This document shows positions 22,561 to 31,067 of a DNA stretch of 35,373 bases, one piece after another. The stretch is from positions 1 to 35,373 of the forward strand of contig WLEH01000001.1 in assembly GCA_009704345.1 (NCBI GenBank), written 5' to 3'. The stretch comes from Actinomycetota bacterium. Its GTDB lineage: Bacteria; Actinomycetota; Actinomycetes; S36-B12; UBA5976. The position numbers were made by a program, and so were the translations under genes. The notes under the pieces were generated by a model that ran no database searches, was not told where the DNA came from, and saw only the letters and a program-made list of their open reading frames with translations. Within the stretch, counting starts at the first letter, position 1. Every line of letters begins with the position of its first letter.

Positions 22561-23516
22561 TGAGCACGATATTTGCCCCATTTATTTGGCTTTTTAATCG
22601 ACTAGAAGATCTGGTCTCTTGGATCTTGATTACATTTCATGACTTACTCAGTCCAGTTTTTGGCGCTACTTCTGGTTGGTCATGGAGTTTGGCAATTATT
22701 GGTTTGGTAATTGTGATTCGGATTTTACTTATCCCACTTTTTGTTAAGCAAATCCGGGCGGTTAGAAATATGCAGGCGATTCAACCACAAATTAAAGAAC
22801 TACAAAAGAAGTATGCCGACAACCGGGAAAAGCTTGGCCAAGAGATGATGAAGTTGTATCGGGAAACTGGTACCAATCCATTTTCATCCTGCTTACCAAT
22901 TTTGTTGCAAGCACCAATTTTCTTTGCGCTATTTAGAGTGCTTCAAGGAATTGCACTTAACAAACCAGAAGGCATCTTCGCTAACGAAAACAATCTAATT
23001 CTGGTAGATCAAGCAAGAGAAGCATTAGTTGTTGGTGTGCCAATTTATGCCACGCTAATTAATGCAAATGAAACCCCATCAATTCCTGCAACTATTTCAC
23101 TAACTATCTTCTTGATTTTGTTTATGTCTGCTACCACATTTATTACACAGAAGCAGTTGATTGTTAAGAACTCTGCACCAAACAATCCAATGGTGCAGCA
23201 ACAAAAGATTTTGCTTTATGTTTTCCCAATTATTTTTGCCGTCGGTGGCATTGGTTTCCCAATTGGTGTGTTGATTTATTGGTCAACTACCAACCTGTGG
23301 TCAATGTTCCAGCAGTTCTGGGTGATTAGAAATTCACCAACTCCAGGTTCGCCGGCATATGACGTTTGGGTGAAGCGCAAAGAAGAGAAGCAACGCAAAA
23401 AAGGAATTACCCCAGAACCAGAGAAGTCAGCTGAGCCAGAGCAGCCACCGGCACCTCGACAGCAACCAAAGAAGCAACCACGAGGTAAGCGCAAGAAAAA
23501 TGGCGGCAAAAAATAG
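22560..23516 (+). CDS. yidC: YidC/Oxa1 membrane protein insertase
   Basis: A 318-residue insertase with about five membrane helices. The conserved hydrophilic-groove region is visible as RILLIPLFVKQIRAVRNMQ, followed by the coiled cytoplasmic loop (QPQIKELQKKYADNREKLGQ) and NPFSSCLPILLQAPIFFALF. A lysine/arginine-rich C-terminal tail (about residues 268-318) probably contacts ribosomes. As in other Gram-positives there is no large periplasmic domain. It follows yidD with a one-base overlap. Confidence 0.95.
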   Translation: MSTIFAPFIWLFNRLEDLVSWILITFHDLLSPVFGATSGWSWSLAIIGLVIVIRILLIPLFVKQIRAVRNMQAIQPQIKELQKKYADNREKLGQEMMKLYRETGTNPFSSCLPILLQAPIFFALFRVLQGIALNKPEGIFANENNLILVDQAREALVVGVPIYATLINANETPSIPATISLTIFLILFMSATTFITQKQLIVKNSAPNNPMVQQQKILLYVFPIIFAVGGIGFPIGVLIYWSTTNLWSMFQQFWVIRNSPTPGSPAYDVWVKRKEEKQRKKGITPEPEKSAEPEQPPAPRQQPKKQPRGKRKKNGGKK

Positions 23517-23546
23517 TTTCCCGATTTATCCCAAAAGTGAGGTTTA

Positions 23547-24032
23547 ATGAGCGAGAGTCCAGCAGTAAAAGTTGAAGATCTAGAGCGCGAAGCAGATATT
23601 GCCGCGGATTATCTAGAGGAACTACTTGACATAACAGATTTAGATGGTGATATTGAGCTAGATATTGAAGCCGATCGACCACTAGTTGCGATTGAAGGTG
23701 GCGATCTTTCAGTGCTAGTGGGTGAAGATGGCAAAGTGCTGCAGTCACTGCAGGATCTAGCCCGATTGGCGGTGCAGCGAGAGACTGGTGAGCGCAGCCG
23801 ATTGATGCTTGATATTGGCGGCCACCGCTCCGCTCGAAAAGCCACTTTGGCTAAGTTCGGCACTGAAACTGCAGCTAAAGTGATTAAGTCTGGTAAATCA
23901 ATCAAGCTCGAACCAATGAGCGCCTTTGAGCGCAAAGTGGTGCATGATGCGGTGAATGCGGCCGGTGCACTGAGTGAGTCTGAGGGTGAAGAGCCAAACC
24001 GCTACATCGTGGTGTATCCACCTACCTCATGA
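23547..24032 (+). CDS. khpB: KhpB (Jag/EloR): KH-R3H RNA-binding protein
   Basis: A 161-residue protein with a helical start (about 1-35), a KH domain (about 40-110, loop GEDG at 59-62) and an R3H domain (R129 and H133 in FERKVVHDAV, then EEPNRYIVVYP). The Jag-N domain found in Firmicutes is missing, as usual in Actinobacteria (Rv3920c). KhpB with KhpA binds RNAs and affects cell elongation and division. It overlaps the rsmG start by four bases. Confidence 0.93.
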   Translation: MSESPAVKVEDLEREADIAADYLEELLDITDLDGDIELDIEADRPLVAIEGGDLSVLVGEDGKVLQSLQDLARLAVQRETGERSRLMLDIGGHRSARKATLAKFGTETAAKVIKSGKSIKLEPMSAFERKVVHDAVNAAGALSESEGEEPNRYIVVYPPTS

Positions 24033-24655
24033 CCAATGTTTCCCGTGAAACATTAATCCTGCAGGCCTACCCCGAAGCAGCTAACCAACTCCAGCAATTC
24101 CACGATCTGCTGGCAGTCGAAGGCCCAATTCGAGGGTTAATTGGCCCCAAAGAGGTAGAAAAACTCTGGGATCGACATATTGGCAATTCCTTAGTGCTGG
24201 AGAGTCTGCTGCCTGAGGGGTGTTCGCTGATTGATATTGGCACCGGGGCTGGCCTGCCAGGTATCCCAATTGCGATAGTTCGCCCTGATCTCGAGATCCA
24301 CCTGGTGGAGCCGATGCAGCGGCGAATCGAGTTCCTGGAGTTGGCGGTAGCCAAATTGGGCCTTTCCAATACTCAAATTCACCGGGCAAGAGCAGAACAG
24401 CTCCATGGGCAATTAGTGGCCGATCTAGTAACTGCCCGGGCGGTTGCCTCAGTTAAGGAGTTGATCGAATGGTGCGAACCACTACTGAACTCCCATGGCA
24501 GGCTAGTGCTGCTCAAAGGGGAGAAAGCTGAGATTGAGCTCAAAGAGGCAAAGCCAACCATGCATAGACATGGCCTAGTGCTAGATGACATTGTGCTGCT
24601 GGGGGAAGACCTCTTGATTGAGCCCACTCGAGCGGTGGTCTTGATCCGAAAATAA
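24029..24655 (+). CDS. rsmG: RsmG: 16S rRNA (guanine-N7) methyltransferase
   Basis: A 208-residue SAM-dependent methyltransferase that modifies G527 of 16S rRNA (E. coli numbering). The SAM motif is LIDIGTGAGLPGIPIAI (about residues 67-83), with LWDRHIGNSL before it and VTARAVAS after it. The N-terminal residues NVSRET are encoded by a parS site, a well-known arrangement in this gene family. It sits between khpB and parA. Confidence 0.96.
   Translation: MTNVSRETLILQAYPEAANQLQQFHDLLAVEGPIRGLIGPKEVEKLWDRHIGNSLVLESLLPEGCSLIDIGTGAGLPGIPIAIVRPDLEIHLVEPMQRRIEFLELAVAKLGLSNTQIHRARAEQLHGQLVADLVTARAVASVKELIEWCEPLLNSHGRLVLLKGEKAEIELKEAKPTMHRHGLVLDDIVLLGEDLLIEPTRAVVLIRK
24037..24052. promoter_or_regulatory. 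parS site inside the rsmG 5' coding region
   Basis: TGTTTCCCGTGAAACA matches the parS palindrome TGTTTCACGTGAAACA with one mismatch. It encodes NVSRET of RsmG. ParB from the operon downstream should bind here. Confidence 0.85.
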
Positions 24656-24670
24656 AACCTGCATCCTGTC

Positions 24671-24686
24671 GGTTTCACGTGAAACA
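24671..24686. promoter_or_regulatory. parS site upstream of parA
   Basis: GGTTTCACGTGAAACA contains the perfect 14-base palindrome GTTTCACGTGAAAC; only the outermost base differs from the 16-base consensus. It lies in the 53-base gap between rsmG and parA, 23 bases before the parA start, so ParB binding could also affect parAB transcription. Confidence 0.92.
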
Positions 24687-24708
24687 ATAGGGGCCTTCAG
24701 GAGGAAAA

Positions 24709-25587
24709 GTGTCAGAACCAGTTACCCAGGTAACCCCGACGGTAAGAATAAAGAAATTACCAGATCTACCTAAACCAGAGCAGACCCGAGTCTTCGCTAT
24801 TGCTAACCAAAAGGGTGGGGTGGGTAAAACCACCTCCACTGTTAATTTGGCGGCAGCTATGGCGCTTAGTGGGTTGCATGTATTGGTGGTAGATGTTGAT
24901 CCGCAAGGCAATGCCTCAACCGCACTTGCAATTGAGCATCCAGTAGGCACTCCTGATGTGTACTCCGTACTTGTTGAGGGCAAACCACTTTCTGCCATTG
25001 TGCAAAGCTGCCCCACTATTCCTGGCTTATTTGTTGCGCCAGCAACAGTTGATCTAACTGGTGCTGAAATTGAATTAGTAAGTGTGGTGGCGCGCGAGTA
25101 TCGATTAGCTCGTGCGATCGATGGATACTTAGCTGAGCACCAAGCAAAACATGGCCGCAAGATTGATTACGTATTGATTGATTGCCCACCAAGTTTAGGC
25201 TTATTAACTTTGAATGCATTAGTTGCAGCTAAAGAAGTTTTAATTCCAATTCAATGTGAGTACTACGCATTAGAAGGTGTTGGTCAGTTAATTGCAAACG
25301 TTGAATTAGTGCGTGAACATTTAAATCCATTATTGGATATCTCAACAATTTTAATGACCATGTTTAATTCAACTACAAAACTTTCACAACAAGTAGTCGA
25401 AGAAGTTAGAACACATTTTGGTGACCGAGTGTTAACTGCAGTAGTACCAAGAGCAGTTAGATTAAGTGAGGCACCCTCTTATTCTCAAACTATTTTTACT
25501 TACGATGGATCATCAATTGGTGCGCAAAGTTATTTAGCAGCAGCAACTGAAATTGCTAATAAAACAATTGGAACTAAACATGACTGA
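24709..25587 (+). CDS. parA: ParA: chromosome-partitioning ATPase
   Basis: A 292-residue Walker-type ATPase starting at GTG with a strong AGGAGG four bases upstream. An N-terminal extension of about 24 residues precedes the deviant Walker A KGGVGKTTS (about 36-44). The segments VDVDPQGNAST and DCPPSLGLLTLNAL (Walker B region) follow. ParA binds the nucleoid non-specifically and moves ParB-parS complexes. The parB start lies inside its 3' end. Confidence 0.97.
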   Translation: MSEPVTQVTPTVRIKKLPDLPKPEQTRVFAIANQKGGVGKTTSTVNLAAAMALSGLHVLVVDVDPQGNASTALAIEHPVGTPDVYSVLVEGKPLSAIVQSCPTIPGLFVAPATVDLTGAEIELVSVVAREYRLARAIDGYLAEHQAKHGRKIDYVLIDCPPSLGLLTLNALVAAKEVLIPIQCEYYALEGVGQLIANVELVREHLNPLLDISTILMTMFNSTTKLSQQVVEEVRTHFGDRVLTAVVPRAVRLSEAPSYSQTIFTYDGSSIGAQSYLAAATEIANKTIGTKHD

Positions 25588-26476
25588 TCGCAGAGGATTA
25601 GGACGTGGACTTGGTGCGTTAATTCCACCAACAGAAACTACAACTACAACCACAAAACCAACCGCCAGTGAAACTGAAGTTGTGCCAGGTTTAATATTGC
25701 GTGAATTACCACTTAATCAAATAGTCCCAAATCCAAAACAACCGCGAACAGTTTTTGATGAAGCAGATTTGGATGAATTAGCGTTCTCACTTAAAGAAGT
25801 AGGATTGTTGCAACCAATTGTGGTGCGTCCAGTTGGTAGTGCTTTTGAAATTGTCGCTGGTGAGCGCAGATGGCGCGCCGCCCAAGCAGCTGGCTTTAGA
25901 ACAATTACCGCGCTAGTTCGAGAAACCAGCGATGAAGTTTTATTGCGTGATGCGTTACTAGAAAATTTACATCGCTCACAATTAAATGCACTGGAAGAAG
26001 CTTCGGCTTATGCGCAATTGCTAGATGATTTTGGTTGCACCCAAGAAGAGTTAGCACAGCGACTTGGTCGATCGCGGCCGCAAGTAACAAATATGTTGCG
26101 ACTACTTAGATTGCCAGTAACAGTGCAACGCAAAGTTGCAGCAGGCGTGCTATCGGCTGGCCATGCTCGCGCTCTGCTGTCATTAGATGATCCAGCTGCA
26201 ATGGAGCGATTAGCTGAGCGCATTATTGCTGAAGGTATTTCAGTTAGATCAACTGAAGAAATTGTTTCGGTGGGTCAGTTAGATAACGGCAAACCAAAAA
26301 CAACTAAACCACGCAAAGGATTACCAGCAGCCGCGTTATCAGTCATGGAGCGATTGGCAGATCGACTGGATACGCGAGTTAAAGTTGAAGGTAATGAAAA
26401 GCGTGGTCGAATTGTAATTGAGTATGCAACAATGGAAGATCTACGACGGATAACTGAACTTATCGATCGAGATTAG
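25580..26476 (+). CDS. parB: ParB: parS-binding partition protein (CTPase)
   Basis: A 298-residue protein starting at the ATG at 25580, eight bases inside parA; an in-frame upstream TTG at 25553 gives a foreign start and is disfavoured. It begins TDRRGLGRGLGALIP, the ParA-contacting motif. The CTP-binding core includes IVPNPKQPR, LLQPIVVRP and GERRWRAAQAAG, followed by the helix-turn-helix TQEELAQRLGRSRPQVTNML and a C-terminal dimer domain. It loads at the two parS sites upstream. Its last 17 bases overlap the convergent ddl gene. Confidence 0.97.
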   Translation: MTDRRGLGRGLGALIPPTETTTTTTKPTASETEVVPGLILRELPLNQIVPNPKQPRTVFDEADLDELAFSLKEVGLLQPIVVRPVGSAFEIVAGERRWRAAQAAGFRTITALVRETSDEVLLRDALLENLHRSQLNALEEASAYAQLLDDFGCTQEELAQRLGRSRPQVTNMLRLLRLPVTVQRKVAAGVLSAGHARALLSLDDPAAMERLAERIIAEGISVRSTEEIVSVGQLDNGKPKTTKPRKGLPAAALSVMERLADRLDTRVKVEGNEKRGRIVIEYATMEDLRRITELIDRD

Positions 26477-27392
26477 TTATTAGTTTCAAAAATACTTCAC
26501 CTAAATCTAAACCTGCCGCAGCAATGGCCTGTGGGAACAAACTAGTTTCAGTCTGACCTGGATTAATGTTTACTTCTAAGAACCAGATATTCCCAGTAGC
26601 ATCAACAATCAAATCCGTTCTAGAAATATCTTTTAACCCAAGAGCTTTATGCATCTTTGTTGCGATTTCATTTGCTTGCGCTGCAATATCAGGATTAATT
26701 CGAGCTGGCACAAAGAATTCAGTCATACCTGCGGTGTAGCGGCAGTCATAATCGTATAGATCATGATCTGGCACAATCTCCACAATGGGCAAAGTGGTTA
26801 ACCCGGTTTTATCTTCCAATACACAAACTGCAATCTCAGTGCCGGTGATGTATGGCTGCATCAACACAACAGAACCATAGGAAAACGCAGTAACCATCGC
26901 GCCTGGTAATTCCTCTTTCGTTTTGACAACAGTTGCACCCAACGCCGATCCACCATGACTTGGCTTAACCACCATCGGTAGGCCAATTGAACTAATCGCA
27001 GACTCCAGCAGTGCGGTGGCACCTAATGACTTAAATGCTTCTTGTGGCAGCACAATTGATTTAGGAACAGTTACGCCAGCAGCGGCTGCTACTTGATTAG
27101 CAATTGGTTTTTCAAATGCAATTCGAGCGGCAGCTGAAGGCGAACCCACTGTTTTATAACCTGCCACATCTAATACTTCACGTAATGAACCATCTTCCCC
27201 AACTTGACCGTGAACTAACGGCAACACCGCATCCGGATTGATTTTTCGCAGCTCTGGTAATAGATCTGCATCAATATCAACTTCAATTACTTCTTGACCT
27301 TTTTCGCGAAGCGCTTGTGCTACCCGTCGGCCAGATCGCAGTGAAACTTCTCGCTCAGCAGATAATCCGCCTGCTAAAACTGCAATTTTCAT
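26460..27392 (-). CDS. ddl: D-alanine--D-alanine ligase
   Basis: A 310-residue ATP-grasp enzyme making D-Ala-D-Ala for peptidoglycan. It opens MKIAVLAGGLSAEREVSLRSG and has the ATP-grasp segments VVKPSHGGSALG and FLEVNINPGQTETSLFPQ near the end. Size matches DdlB-type enzymes. It is joined to the upstream aminotransferase gene by a one-base stop/start overlap, and its 3' end runs 17 bases into convergent parB. Its place by parB is not part of the M. tuberculosis order, where Rv3916c stands there, but fits the surrounding wall genes. Confidence 0.94.
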   Translation of the reverse strand: MKIAVLAGGLSAEREVSLRSGRRVAQALREKGQEVIEVDIDADLLPELRKINPDAVLPLVHGQVGEDGSLREVLDVAGYKTVGSPSAAARIAFEKPIANQVAAAAGVTVPKSIVLPQEAFKSLGATALLESAISSIGLPMVVKPSHGGSALGATVVKTKEELPGAMVTAFSYGSVVLMQPYITGTEIAVCVLEDKTGLTTLPIVEIVPDHDLYDYDCRYTAGMTEFFVPARINPDIAAQANEIATKMHKALGLKDISRTDLIVDATGNIWFLEVNINPGQTETSLFPQAIAAAGLDLGEVFLKLITNLDR

Positions 27393-28651
27393 TAGTTGCC
27401 CCCTACGCCGAAAGTTTTAAGTAATTCAGCTTCTTCACTCATCACATTTGCCAGCCGCTTCACACCTTCCACAATTCGCTCTGGTGGTGGATAGCAAAAC
27501 GAAAGTCTTAGATTTGATCGGCCTTGACCATCGGCAAAAAATCCAGTGCCTGGCACGTATGCAACTAAGTGTGTTACGGCCCGAGGCAACATAGCCGTGG
27601 CATCAAAACCTGGCGGCAGCGTTAACCAAGAATAAAAACCACCCGTTGGCACAGTCCACTTAACTCCAGCTGGCATGTGATCATCAAGTGCTGACAGCAA
27701 GGTGTCGCGACGTAGTTTGTAGATGTCTCTGAAGGTGGCAACTTGCGCTAACCAATCTTGAGTTCGCAAATATTCATCCACAATCATCTGGGTGAAATTA
27801 CTTGGACATAGCGTGGCCGCTTCATTAGCCAGCACTAATTTTTCACGCAGTGCATGCGGCGCTACCGCCCAACCAATGCGAAGCCCTGCTGAAATAATCT
27901 TGCTAAACGAACCGCAATAAACCACGCGTTCTTTTTCGTTAGCAGCCATGGGTCGATGGATCACACCATCAAAACTAAGTAGCGCATAAGGATCATCTTC
28001 AATAATCAAAACATTTTCTTGCTCCGCGATTGCCACAATTTCACTTCGACGCTGCTGCGGTTGCGTGATGCCGGCTGGATTGTGGAAGGACGGGATGGTG
28101 TAAAGGAGTTTTACTTGCTTTCCTTCAGCCTTAACCTTCGCAATCATCTCTCGCATCGCAGTTGGATTTAGACCATCTTCATCCATCGCAACGTGACGAA
28201 TATCTGCTTCATAAGCGCGAAATACGCCAAGCGCGCCAACATAAGAAGGGGATTCCACCAAAATCACATCGCCTGGATTACACATCACTCGAACAATTAG
28301 ATCAATTGCCATCTGTGAACCAGCAGTAATCACAATGTCATCTGGGTGTGCGGTCATGCCAGTTGGTCGCATTACTTCTAATACTGATTCGCGCAGTGAC
28401 ACATGTCCCTGACCCGCACCATATTGCAGCGCAGTTTTAGAATCTTTAGTTAAAACTGAATTAACTACGCCGCGAAACATCTCCACATCAAGTGCTTCCA
28501 CAAATGGCATACCACCAGCGAGTGAAACTACTTCCGGTCTGGACGCCACCGCAAACAAGGCTCGGATCTCACTGGCGCGCATCGAAGTTGCGCGAGAGGC
28601 ATAAGCCTGCACCCAGGGATCTAGTCGAGAACCATTTGCGTTGTTGGTCAT
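27392..28651 (-). CDS. PLP-dependent aminotransferase (class I/II, LysN/MocR-like catalytic domain)
   Basis: A 419-residue fold-type I aminotransferase without the N-terminal GntR DNA-binding domain of MocR regulators. Family features are VVSLAGGMPF, LQYGAGQGHVSLRESV, the PLP-contact regions SPSYVGAL and PSFHNPAGIT, EDDPYALLSF and the PLP lysine in GSFSKIISAGLRIGW (K251). Relatives include 2-aminoadipate and branched/aromatic aminotransferases, so the substrate is open. AAGGA precedes the ATG. It is coupled to ddl, so a link to alanine or other wall amino acids is possible but is inference. Confidence 0.88.
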   Translation of the reverse strand: MTNNANGSRLDPWVQAYASRATSMRASEIRALFAVASRPEVVSLAGGMPFVEALDVEMFRGVVNSVLTKDSKTALQYGAGQGHVSLRESVLEVMRPTGMTAHPDDIVITAGSQMAIDLIVRVMCNPGDVILVESPSYVGALGVFRAYEADIRHVAMDEDGLNPTAMREMIAKVKAEGKQVKLLYTIPSFHNPAGITQPQQRRSEIVAIAEQENVLIIEDDPYALLSFDGVIHRPMAANEKERVVYCGSFSKIISAGLRIGWAVAPHALREKLVLANEAATLCPSNFTQMIVDEYLRTQDWLAQVATFRDIYKLRRDTLLSALDDHMPAGVKWTVPTGGFYSWLTLPPGFDATAMLPRAVTHLVAYVPGTGFFADGQGRSNLRLSFCYPPPERIVEGVKRLANVMSEEAELLKTFGVGGN

Positions 28652-28707
28652 TACCGTCCTTTTCCCGGCTAAGTCTTATCTATTGGATGTTTAAGCTCTC
28701 ACCTGGG

Positions 28708-29772
28708 TTAGTTAAGTGGTGCAAAGAATTTAGCAAGCGCACTAACAGTTGCCTCTGCGCTGTTTGCCAGCGTTTTTGGATCGGTCAGAAGCTCGCGATC
28801 GGCAGCCGCAGTTAAGAAACCAAGATCAATTCGAACTGCTGGCATCACTGTGGCGCGCAACAGCGGCCAAGACTTACCAACCACATCCCCTGCGGCAAAA
28901 TCAGTGCAATCAAGCACTTCAGCCACAAGTAGTTGAGCAAACTCTTTACCAAGCAGCGAATAACCGTGGGTGCCGGCAAAGTAATAACCAATCACACCAC
29001 TTGCCGCCGCATCATCGGCAATACCAACTTGAACACTAAGCACTAAATCAGCAGCTTCAGTGTTAGCAAAGTCAGCCCGAGTGATGCTATCTGGTCTGCC
29101 ATCACCGCTATGAGTTAACAACACAGTAGTGCCAAGTGCGGCTAACTTTCCTTCAATCAATTTAACCACTTTGGTAGCAATCTCAATTGCTTGATCACTT
29201 AAATATTTATCAATAAATGGATCAGAACTGATATCTAACACAATAGTTTTATTAGCAATACCAGTTCGCTTATTTTCATGTTTAACTTTTTCGCGAAGCG
29301 CAGTGGCATTGCCGCCGGCAACAGTTCGATTAAGTCGATTCAATCCTTGAATGGTGTGAATTCCAACTATGCCATCATCAACGGCACCAATTGCTTTTTG
29401 AAACTCTTTGACAGCCTTCTCAGTTCGCCTACCAAAGATGCCATCAACATTACCTGGACTAAAACCAAGCTGAGTTAATCGTTGTTGTAGTTGTGCGACA
29501 TCATCGCCATGAATTAAATTACCAACTTGATAACTCAGCACTCGGTCGCCAAGTGACCAAACCGCTTCATCCAATCGACGCCAAGTTTCTGGCCCCACAA
29601 TGCCATCAACACTTAAGCCACGTTGTAGCTGAAATTTCTTTACTGCTTGAAACATAGCTTCATCGAATTGGTTGCTAGCTGCTGGATTAAGCAGCTCAAG
29701 TCGAATTAAATGATCTCGGATCTCAGTTATCGCCGGTCCGGAATCACCAATGGAGAAGCGGGTGATGGTCAT
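28708..29772 (-). CDS. cwlM: CwlM-like pseudo-amidase with two peptidoglycan-binding domains
   Basis: A 354-residue cytoplasmic protein: two PG_binding_1 domains (about 8-70 and 86-148) and an Amidase_3-like domain (about 172-350). The zinc ligands of true amidases are lost: the DPGHGG site reads DISSDP (His to S183), the SxH site reads SVQ (His to Q248) and the catalytic glutamate is D316 in RIDLGF. In mycobacteria CwlM is not a hydrolase; phosphorylated by PknB it activates MurA. The protein ends at ALAKFFAPLN and lacks the C-terminal tail that carries the mycobacterial phosphothreonine. It starts three bases after the trxA stop with no ribosome site, so it depends on coupling to trxA. Confidence 0.9.
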   Translation of the reverse strand: MTITRFSIGDSGPAITEIRDHLIRLELLNPAASNQFDEAMFQAVKKFQLQRGLSVDGIVGPETWRRLDEAVWSLGDRVLSYQVGNLIHGDDVAQLQQRLTQLGFSPGNVDGIFGRRTEKAVKEFQKAIGAVDDGIVGIHTIQGLNRLNRTVAGGNATALREKVKHENKRTGIANKTIVLDISSDPFIDKYLSDQAIEIATKVVKLIEGKLAALGTTVLLTHSGDGRPDSITRADFANTEAADLVLSVQVGIADDAAASGVIGYYFAGTHGYSLLGKEFAQLLVAEVLDCTDFAAGDVVGKSWPLLRATVMPAVRIDLGFLTAAADRELLTDPKTLANSAEATVSALAKFFAPLN

Positions 29773-29775
29773 TTA

Positions 29776-30102
29776 TTAATTAAGAAATTCAGCCAACTCA
29801 GCAACTAGTGCTGCCTTTGGCTTAGCACCAATGATTTGCTTCACTACTGCGCCATTCACATATACATTCATGGTTGGAATCGAAGTGATCATTGCGGCTT
29901 GCGCCGAAGCTGGATGCTCGTCAATATTTAGTTTCATGATCTGAATTTTGCTGGCATATTCCCCGGCAATTTCATCCAGAATTGGCGCTACCTGCTTGCA
30001 TGGGCCGCACCATTCCGCCCAGAAATCAACTAGCACTGGGGTGGTTGCTGACTTTAATTCAGCTGCAAAGCTTGCATCAGTTAGTACCTTCATATTTGCC
30101 AT
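29776..30102 (-). CDS. trxA: Thioredoxin
   Basis: A 108-residue thioredoxin with the redox motif WCGPC (31-35) and the cis-proline segment SIPTMNVYVNG. AAGGAG lies six bases before the ATG. It is reduced by the reductase encoded nine bases upstream and passes electrons to cytoplasmic disulfides. Order trxB-trxA-cwlM is the conserved actinobacterial one (Rv3913-Rv3915). Confidence 0.96.
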   Translation of the reverse strand: MANMKVLTDASFAAELKSATTPVLVDFWAEWCGPCKQVAPILDEIAGEYASKIQIMKLNIDEHPASAQAAMITSIPTMNVYVNGAVVKQIIGAKPKAALVAELAEFLN

Positions 30103-30111
30103 TTTTTCTCC

Positions 30112-31053
30112 TTAATTGTGGGAAAGCCATCGTTCAGCATCAAGTGCGGCAGCGCAACCACTACCGGCCGCGGTAATTGCTTGGCGGTAAGTGTGATCAA
30201 CTAAATCACCGCAAGCAAATACGCCTGGCAGATTTGTTGCCGTGCTGCCTGGTTTAACTAGAACATAACCTTCGCTGTCTAACTCAATTTGTCCCTTAAC
30301 CAATTCATTTCGTGGATCATGGCCAATGGCGATAAACAACCCAGTTACATCCATCACGCCAGCTTCACCAGTTACGGTGTTTTTAGTCTTAATCTGATTG
30401 AGTTTGCCATCTTTAGCAACTGCTTGCGTAACTTCAGTGTTCCAAACAAATTCTAATTTTGGATCAGCTTCAGCGCGAGCCACCATAATCTTTGAGGCAC
30501 GAAGCGAATCACGGCGATGGATTAAATACACCTTGCTAGCAAACCTAGTTAAAAATGTGGCTTCTTCCACGGCAGAGTCACCGCCACCAACAACGGCAAT
30601 TACTTGCTCGCGGAAGAAAAAGCCATCACAAGTGGCGCACCAAGAAACACCATGGCCAGATAATTCTTTTTCGCCTGGAATACCTAATTCTCGATAACCA
30701 GAACCCATAGCCAGAATTACTGATTTCGCCCAGTATTCATTGCCACGATCATCTTTTAAGTATTTGATGGGTTGATTTAAATCCGCCTGCACCACGTCAT
30801 CAGTGACAAACTGGGTACCAAACCGTTCTGCTTGGCCGCGCATCTGCTGCATTAATTGTGGCCCCATGATGCCAGTTTCAAAACCTGGAAAATTCTCTAC
30901 TTCAGTGGTGTTCATTAACGCACCACCTGCGGTTACGGCACCTTCAAATAAAAGTGGCTTAAGTTGAGCTCGAGCGGCATAAATTCCAGCGGTATAACCA
31001 GCAGGTCCGGAGCCAATGATTGCTACTTCAACGGGATTTTCTTTTGTCGACAT
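30112..31053 (-). CDS. trxB: Thioredoxin-disulfide reductase
   Basis: A 313-residue FAD/NADPH enzyme. The FAD site GSGPAGYTAGIYAAR (14-28), redox pair CATC (139-142), NADPH site VVGGGDSAVEEA and the terminal FACGDLVDHTYRQAITAAG are all present. It reduces thioredoxin using NADPH. A -10-like TAGAAT ends seven bases before the ATG, and there is no ribosome site, so the transcript is probably leaderless. In M. tuberculosis sigM and its anti-sigma gene lie between trxB and the murJ region; here only 14 bases separate trxB from the pseudokinase gene. Confidence 0.96.
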   Translation of the reverse strand: MSTKENPVEVAIIGSGPAGYTAGIYAARAQLKPLLFEGAVTAGGALMNTTEVENFPGFETGIMGPQLMQQMRGQAERFGTQFVTDDVVQADLNQPIKYLKDDRGNEYWAKSVILAMGSGYRELGIPGEKELSGHGVSWCATCDGFFFREQVIAVVGGGDSAVEEATFLTRFASKVYLIHRRDSLRASKIMVARAEADPKLEFVWNTEVTQAVAKDGKLNQIKTKNTVTGEAGVMDVTGLFIAIGHDPRNELVKGQIELDSEGYVLVKPGSTATNLPGVFACGDLVDHTYRQAITAAGSGCAAALDAERWLSHN

Positions 31054-31060
31054 GACCCGT

Positions 31061-31066
31061 ATTCTA
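31061..31066 (-). promoter_or_regulatory. trxB: -10 element (TAGAAT) for leaderless trxB transcript
   Basis: TAGAAT on the minus strand ends seven bases before the trxB ATG, fitting TANNNT with a start at or beside the ATG. No clear -35 is seen. Confidence 0.5.
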
Positions 31067-31067
31067 G

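Noticed and set aside
28708..29772. Calling this gene an active N-acetylmuramoyl-L-alanine amidase
   Set aside because: There is no signal peptide, and both zinc histidines and the catalytic glutamate are replaced; CwlM-type regulator fits better.
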